This document shows, in pieces, positions 8,196 through 12,006 of a stretch of DNA of 12,006 nucleotides. Within the stretch, counting starts at the first letter, position 1. Every line of letters begins with the position of its first letter. The position numbers and the translations under genes are program-made. The DNA is from Paracoccaceae bacterium. GTDB lineage: Bacteria; Pseudomonadota; Alphaproteobacteria; Rhodobacterales; Rhodobacteraceae. The stretch lies in contig DAOUQK010000071.1 in assembly GCA_030625695.1 (NCBI GenBank), positions 1 to 12,006 on the forward strand, read 5' to 3'. The notes beneath the pieces were generated by a model that saw only the letters and a program-made list of their open reading frames with translations, ran no database searches and was not told where the DNA came from.

Positions 8196-9286
8196 GCCTG
8201 ACCATTCACACCGACCCTCAGGAACCAGCGGGCGGATTTGCCTTTCTGGAACTGCCGGGTGGGTCACTGGGGACCGGGCCTGTGACGGTTGCCGTGCTTG
8301 AGGTTTATGGCTCGCGGTGGCTTGGCCCATCCGAAGAAGATGGCGATAAGGTCGGGATTGGCGATGGCAATTGGCAAGGCGAACGGCATGATTTCGGTCC
8401 CTATACGGTGCACGCTCATGACGGGGCTGATTGGGTTAGGATCGGCCCGGAAATTGTTAATAAGATTGAAGAATATACGCCCTTGCGCCTGACGGTCGGG
8501 ACTTTGAGCGAAGATGTGACCTGGCCCGACGACGTGCCGCCCCGGGCCGGTGCTGCCGTGTTGGGTGGATTGCAATCGACGGCCCTTGCCGGGGCGCAGG
8601 ACGCGGGTGCGGCCCTGATGGGCGCAGCGGAGGCACCCAAACCCGCGCCAGAACCCGAACCCGAACTGGAAGCAACGGTGGTGGCAATCCCGCCTGACCT
8701 TACCCCAGAACCGGAATCTGAACCGGCGGACGTGGCCGAAGCCCCAAAGCGGATGCTGTGGTGGCTGTTGCTTTTGTTGGTGGTGCTGGCTTTGGCGTTG
8801 GCGGCTGCGTGGTGGTTTTTATGGCGCGAGCAGCCGGATCAGCCAATAGTAGAACCGCCTGTGACTGAAGAACCTGCCTTTGAAACTGTTGAACCGGACA
8901 CTGACGACCCTGCGAACCCCTGCACAAGGGCGGCTTTGACGGGGCTGGCTGGGTTTACCGCAACCCGGGATGCAATCCGGACTTGTGGTGATGCCCTGTC
9001 GCCGGATACAGTTTTGACGATTGTCGAAGATGCGGCCAGCACCGGCGACAAGGATGCGCTATTGTTGTTTGGCACGCTGTATGACGGGGCCACGGTAGAC
9101 GCGCGGATCGAAACGGTGATCGGCCTTAGCTTTGCCGATAATCCCGCCCTTGCGGCGGAATATTACGCCCGCGCCCACGAGGCCGGATCGGACGAGGCCG
9201 AGACGCGGCTTAGGGGCGTGTGTGCCTTTCTGGCCGGGGCGACTGACATTATGGCCAAGGGGGCATTTGATGATTTTTGCGAATAA
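8192..9286 (+). CDS. Bitopic membrane protein with periplasmic Sel1/TPR-like region
   Basis: 364 residues. The start ATG overlaps the srfC stop (ATGA, 8192-8195), pointing to coupled translation. Residues 1-120 form a beta-rich cytosolic domain with many Gly and Trp that I do not recognise. An acidic Pro/Glu linker with PEPEPE (about 150-186) leads to Lys-Arg and one Trp/Leu-rich membrane span (about 189-211), so the N-terminus should be inside. The periplasmic part has a short acidic Pro-rich linker and then helices with a Sel1/TPR-like pattern: DALLLFGTLYDG, LAAEYYARAHEAGSDEAETRL and VCAFLAG. Cys244/Cys265 and Cys344/Cys363 are spaced as two possible disulfide pairs. The plan is the same as for the SrfA-like protein (cytosolic domain, Pro-rich linker, one span, periplasmic domain), so I infer a second connector between the cytosolic NTPases and the periplasmic proteins. 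No known family is recognised for the whole protein. Confidence 0.85.
   Translation: MSLTIHTDPQEPAGGFAFLELPGGSLGTGPVTVAVLEVYGSRWLGPSEEDGDKVGIGDGNWQGERHDFGPYTVHAHDGADWVRIGPEIVNKIEEYTPLRLTVGTLSEDVTWPDDVPPRAGAAVLGGLQSTALAGAQDAGAALMGAAEAPKPAPEPEPELEATVVAIPPDLTPEPESEPADVAEAPKRMLWWLLLLLVVLALALAAAWWFLWREQPDQPIVEPPVTEEPAFETVEPDTDDPANPCTRAALTGLAGFTATRDAIRTCGDALSPDTVLTIVEDAASTGDKDALLLFGTLYDGATVDARIETVIGLSFADNPALAAEYYARAHEAGSDEAETRLRGVCAFLAGATDIMAKGAFDDFCE
9257..9263 (+). promoter_or_regulatory. Ribosome binding site for the vWA gene
   Basis: AAGGGGG ends 6 bases before ATG 9270. It decides the start over the longer open frame from 9132, whose extra N-terminus would be Pro/Arg-rich and would bury the signal peptide. 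Confidence 0.8.
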
Positions 9287-11222
9287 AGCGGTGGGAAAAC
9301 AGGGTTTTTTTGGGTGCATTCTGGTGGCTGCAACTTTGGCGGTGTCGCTGTTAAGCTGGCCGCAAATGGCACAGGCGCAACAGACGCGCCCGTTGCTGGT
9401 CGAAGGGCGTCAGACGGTGTATCAGCGCGTCCTGACCCGACCCGGGGCCTTGTCTTATGCAATTCCAAACGCCCAGGCTGATGGCGGGTTTCCGACCTTT
9501 CAGCCGCTTTATATCTATGGTGTTCAACCCGATTGGTATCAGGTTGGCCCGTCAATTTCGCGTGGACCAACGGCGTGGGTAAAACAAAGCGACGTGGTGC
9601 TTTGGAAACAAAACATCGTCGGGGCCTTTACCAATGCCGCCGGACGCAAACGCCAGTTCCTGTTTTCCTCGCAAGAAAGTTTGCGCGCCTTGATGGAGCA
9701 TGAAGGTCTGCGCGATATGCAGGCCAAACTGTTGGCCGAAGAGGCCGCCGGGCTGATCCCCGAGAGCAGCGGCGTTGTTGCCGCTGAGCCTGAGGAATAC
9801 GTTGATATCGTTGATCAGTTGTACATCATGCCGATCCTGGATTTCACCCAGGACCTGCATCCGCTGAACTATGAGGAAAATCTGCTGCTGAAACTGGCTT
9901 CGGTGCCGTTGCATTCGGCGACGGCCCCCGGTCCGGGGGCCGGTTCCGATGATTTCGACGCAGGCATTGTGTTTGTGTTCGACACCACCCGTTCGATGGA
10001 ACCGTTCATTGCCCGCACCCAAACCGCGGTCGAACGAATTATCCGCGATCTGCAAGATACCGAAATTGGCCGTCGGGTGCAATTTGGCGTGGTGGCATTT
10101 CGCGACAACCCTGATGCTGCCCCGGGGTTGGAATACCGCACCCGCACCTTGTTGCCGCTGGTGCGCCGGGCTGATCAGACGCCGGTCATTGCTACCATCC
10201 GGGCCGCCACCCGTGTGGCCGATGTGAATTCCCCCGGTTTTAACGAAGACAGCCTTGCCGGGGTCGAAGACGCGGTCGAGTTGACCAATTGGGACGCCGA
10301 AGCGGGTGATCCGTTTGATGCGCGCATCGTCATTCTGATCACCGATGCTGGCCCCAAGGACATCCGTGATCCCAACGTGCGCTCGGCCATAGGTCCGGCC
10401 GAATTGCAGCGCGCGGCACAGGTCAAAAACGTCGCCGTCATGACGTTGCATTTACAGACCGGGGCCGGGGGGGCTGCCCAACATGCCTGGGCCAAAGGGC
10501 AATACCGGTTGTTGTCGCAATACCATGGCTCGAACCTGTATTTTGGCATTCCCGATGGGTCGCCTGCACAGTTTGAAAAGGCGGTGACCCGGCTGGTGAC
10601 GGCGATGATCGACAATATCCGCATTGCCCGTAACGAAGCACCGACGCTTGACCGGCAAGAGACTGGCGAAGATCTGGTCAACCTTGGGCTGGCCATGCGG
10701 CTGGCCTATCTGGGACAGTTGCGCGGCACGCAGGCGCCGGATGTGATCGAAGGCTGGGCCTCGGGCAAGGCCGTCGAAGACCCATCGCGCGAGGCGATTG
10801 AGCCGCGCCTGTTAGTGACCAAGAATGAAATGGCGACCATGGCCGATCTGCTGGACCGGTTGCTGACTTTGGGCGAACAGGGCCGCTCGGACGCGGATGC
10901 GTCCAGCTTTTTCACTCAGGTACGCGATGTGGTCGGGCAGATGGCGCAGAACCCGGATCGGTTGATCAATACCGACAGTGACACCCTTGGCGGGGCGCTG
11001 GAATTCCTCGAGGACCTGCCCTATGTCAGCCAGTTGCTGCTGACCAACGAAGCCCGCTGGGTGTCCAGTGCGATGATCCGGCGCAATTTGCTGGACGGGA
11101 TGCGCCAGAAACTGGTGCAGCACCGCAAATGGCTGCATGATCCGGCGGTGTGGACCCCGCTCTATGACGGAGCACCAGATGGCGAATATGTGTTTGCCAT
11201 GCCGTTCCAGGCGTTGCCGTAA
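9270..11222 (+). CDS. Exported SH3-like/vWA protein resembling the periplasmic region of PpkA
   Basis: 650 residues from ATG 9270, overlapping the previous gene by 17 bases. A signal peptide is clear: Lys6 and Lys10, a hydrophobic core and a probable cleavage after AQA at 34-36. A bacterial SH3-like segment (about 45-110) starts with YQRVLTRPGA (51-60) and ends in WVKQSDVVLWKQ (WKQ at 112-114), followed by AFTNAAGRKRQ. A vWA domain (about 232-420) has a variant metal-binding motif DTTRS (Asp238, Thr240, Ser242) and a later ITDAGP with Asp359. The C-terminal 230 residues are helical and unassigned. The series LTRPGA - WKQ - AFTNxAGR - DTTxSM matches, as I remember it, the C-terminal part of the type VI secretion kinase PpkA, but no kinase or membrane span is present here. 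I infer a soluble periplasmic ligand-binding or sensor protein using Mg2+-dependent vWA contacts. The signal and vWA calls are firm; the PpkA link needs a search. Confidence 0.88.
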   Translation: MIFANKAVGKQGFFGCILVAATLAVSLLSWPQMAQAQQTRPLLVEGRQTVYQRVLTRPGALSYAIPNAQADGGFPTFQPLYIYGVQPDWYQVGPSISRGPTAWVKQSDVVLWKQNIVGAFTNAAGRKRQFLFSSQESLRALMEHEGLRDMQAKLLAEEAAGLIPESSGVVAAEPEEYVDIVDQLYIMPILDFTQDLHPLNYEENLLLKLASVPLHSATAPGPGAGSDDFDAGIVFVFDTTRSMEPFIARTQTAVERIIRDLQDTEIGRRVQFGVVAFRDNPDAAPGLEYRTRTLLPLVRRADQTPVIATIRAATRVADVNSPGFNEDSLAGVEDAVELTNWDAEAGDPFDARIVILITDAGPKDIRDPNVRSAIGPAELQRAAQVKNVAVMTLHLQTGAGGAAQHAWAKGQYRLLSQYHGSNLYFGIPDGSPAQFEKAVTRLVTAMIDNIRIARNEAPTLDRQETGEDLVNLGLAMRLAYLGQLRGTQAPDVIEGWASGKAVEDPSREAIEPRLLVTKNEMATMADLLDRLLTLGEQGRSDADASSFFTQVRDVVGQMAQNPDRLINTDSDTLGGALEFLEDLPYVSQLLLTNEARWVSSAMIRRNLLDGMRQKLVQHRKWLHDPAVWTPLYDGAPDGEYVFAMPFQALP

Positions 11223-11228
11223 ACGCCG

Positions 11229-11957
11229 GTGTCGGACGGGCTAACCCTTACTAACGGCTTGGTGGCGTTGCAGGACGGTGACCGGACCTTTCGCCTTGAA
11301 ATCAAGGCGCTGACCCTGACCCCGGGCCGCGCTGTGGCCCTGACCGGGGCCAGCGGATCGGGCAAAACCCTGATGCTGGAACTGCTGGGACTGCTGCGTG
11401 CACCGGGTGAGGGCACGCGCTATGAATGGCACGCGCAAGGCATAGATCGCGACCTTGCGGGCTTGTGGCAGGACGGGCCGCGCAACGCAACCCTGGCGCA
11501 TCAGCGCGGCGCGCTGTTTGGGTTTGTCCCGCAAAGCGGTGGTCTGCTGCCGTTTCTGAGTGTCGCACAAAACGTCGAACTGACCCAGAAAATCAACAAA
11601 TGTCTGGATGCGGATTGGACCGCTGATTTGATCGAACGTCTGGGTCTGGCGGATGTGGCGCATCTGCCGCCCGGTGCTTTGTCGATTGGCCAGCGCCAGC
11701 GCACCGCAATTGCCCGCGCTTTGGCGCACCGCCCGCCGTTTGTGATCGCCGATGAACCGACGGCGGCGCTTGATCCCGATAGTGCCGACACGGTGTTGCA
11801 CCTGTTACTGGATATCGCCGCGACGCAAAACTGCGGCGTGATCCTGTCGTCGCATGACATCGCCCGGATCGACCGTTTTAACATTCCCCGCCTGTCGCTG
11901 AATACCTCGGTCACGGGCAAAACCGTCACCTCAACACTGGAGGACGCGACATGCTGA
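11229..11957 (+). CDS. ABC transporter ATP-binding protein, LolD/MacB/TagT type
   Basis: 242 residues with all ABC ATPase motifs: Walker A GASGSGKT (40-47), Q-loop Gln102 in FVPQSGG, signature LSIGQ (151-155, a variant of LSGGQ), Walker B with VIADEP (Asp175, Glu176), D-loop ALDP and H-loop His209. It is a cytosolic ATPase that would power the permease encoded next. Its length and motifs fit the LolD/MacB class, whose members release lipoproteins, drive mechanotransmission or signal (TagT of type VI secretion). The substrate is not shown by the sequence. The start is GTG 11229, 6 bases after the vWA stop and in the same frame; no good ribosome binding site is seen, so it is probably translated by coupling or reinitiation. 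Only GTG/TTG codons close downstream could replace it. It overlaps the permease gene by 7 bases. Confidence 0.92.
   Translation: MSDGLTLTNGLVALQDGDRTFRLEIKALTLTPGRAVALTGASGSGKTLMLELLGLLRAPGEGTRYEWHAQGIDRDLAGLWQDGPRNATLAHQRGALFGFVPQSGGLLPFLSVAQNVELTQKINKCLDADWTADLIERLGLADVAHLPPGALSIGQRQRTAIARALAHRPPFVIADEPTAALDPDSADTVLHLLLDIAATQNCGVILSSHDIARIDRFNIPRLSLNTSVTGKTVTSTLEDATC
11939..11944 (+). promoter_or_regulatory. Ribosome binding site for the permease gene
   Basis: GGAGGA lies within the end of the ATPase gene, 6 bases before ATG 11951. It is the strongest Shine-Dalgarno match in the window and supports the otherwise very short downstream gene. Confidence 0.8.
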
Positions 11958-12006
11958 TCATTTGGCTGGCCTGGCGCGATCTGTTGCGTGAAAAGTTCTT
12001 TTTGCT
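11951..12006 (+). CDS. Probable ABC transporter permease, N-terminal fragment
   Basis: Only 18 full codons are present before the window ends. They read MLIIWLAWRDLLREKFFL, with an amphipathic start followed by a basic RDLLREK turn. This is the usual beginning of FtsX/MacB-type permeases (LAWRDLLR). Placement directly after an ABC ATPase with a 7-base overlap and an excellent ribosome binding site makes a permease very likely. Nothing can be said about topology or substrate. Confidence 0.7.
   Translation, partial: MLIIWLAWRDLLREKFFL

Noticed and set aside
8639..8670. Repeated gaacccgaac-like bases in gene 5
   Set aside because: Explained by the PEPEPE linker; not a DNA repeat with a separate role.
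9132..9269. Extended N-terminus for the vWA protein
   Set aside because: The 46 extra residues are Pro/Arg-rich, overlap gene 5 by 155 bases and would hide the signal peptide. ATG 9270 has an excellent ribosome site.
9315..9317. Possible lipobox Cys at residue 16 of the vWA protein
   Set aside because: The context FFGC sits inside the hydrophobic core and is followed by more hydrophobic residues; the AQA cleavage site further on fits better.
9552..10451. 299-codon open frame on the minus strand inside the vWA gene
   Set aside because: Antisense shadow of a gene with clear vWA motifs; no recognisable motif of its own and no start context.

Overview
The window is a dense, single-strand block of eight genes (all +) with no intergenic gap longer than about 13 bases. 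It looks like the interior of one operon cut at both ends: the first gene is open at its 5' side and the last has only its first 18 codons. High G+C (roughly 60% by eye, not counted), strong use of GCG/CTG/GGC/CGC codons and purine-rich ribosome binding sites suggest an alphaproteobacterium, most likely Rhodobacterales/roseobacter-like. The lineage is inferred from composition and gene style only.

Layout: (1) bases 1-1077, trypsin-fold serine protease with an intact His/Asp/Ser triad and no PDZ domain, 5'-truncated. (2) 1086-2387, single-pass membrane protein with a SrfA-like cytosolic N-terminus and a periplasmic domain resembling YfaP/DUF2135. (3) 2393-5473, SrfB-family protein with actin/Hsp70-type ATPase motifs. 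(4) 5487-8195, SrfC-family protein with a P-loop GTPase domain and an Arg-Pro-Gly repeat linker. (5) 8192-9286, a second single-pass membrane protein with a cytosolic beta-rich domain and a periplasmic Sel1/TPR-like tail. (6) 9270-11222, exported SH3-like plus von Willebrand A (vWA) protein resembling the periplasmic part of the type VI secretion kinase PpkA. (7) 11229-11957, LolD/MacB/TagT-type ABC ATPase. (8) 11951-end, start of its probable permease.

Genes 2-3-4 have the order of a srfABC cluster, named from SsrB-regulated genes of Salmonella. Here that core sits with a periplasmic protease, a second bitopic membrane protein, a PpkA-like vWA protein and an ABC transporter. The predicted topology spans the envelope: two large cytosolic NTPases (SrfB, SrfC), two bitopic connectors with similar architecture (genes 2 and 5), at least two periplasmic effectors or sensors (protease, vWA protein), and an ABC transporter of the lipoprotein-release/signalling class. 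My working hypothesis is an NTP-powered envelope complex for stress sensing, signalling or biological conflict. The pairing of a PpkA-like vWA protein with a TagT-like ATPase recalls the PpkA/TagQRST signalling module of type VI secretion, but no kinase, no sulfatase-like TagR and no structural T6SS gene is visible here.

There are no RNA genes, insertion sequences, CRISPR arrays, terminators or convincing promoters in the window. The operon promoter probably lies upstream of base 1, and transcription is expected to continue past the 3' edge.
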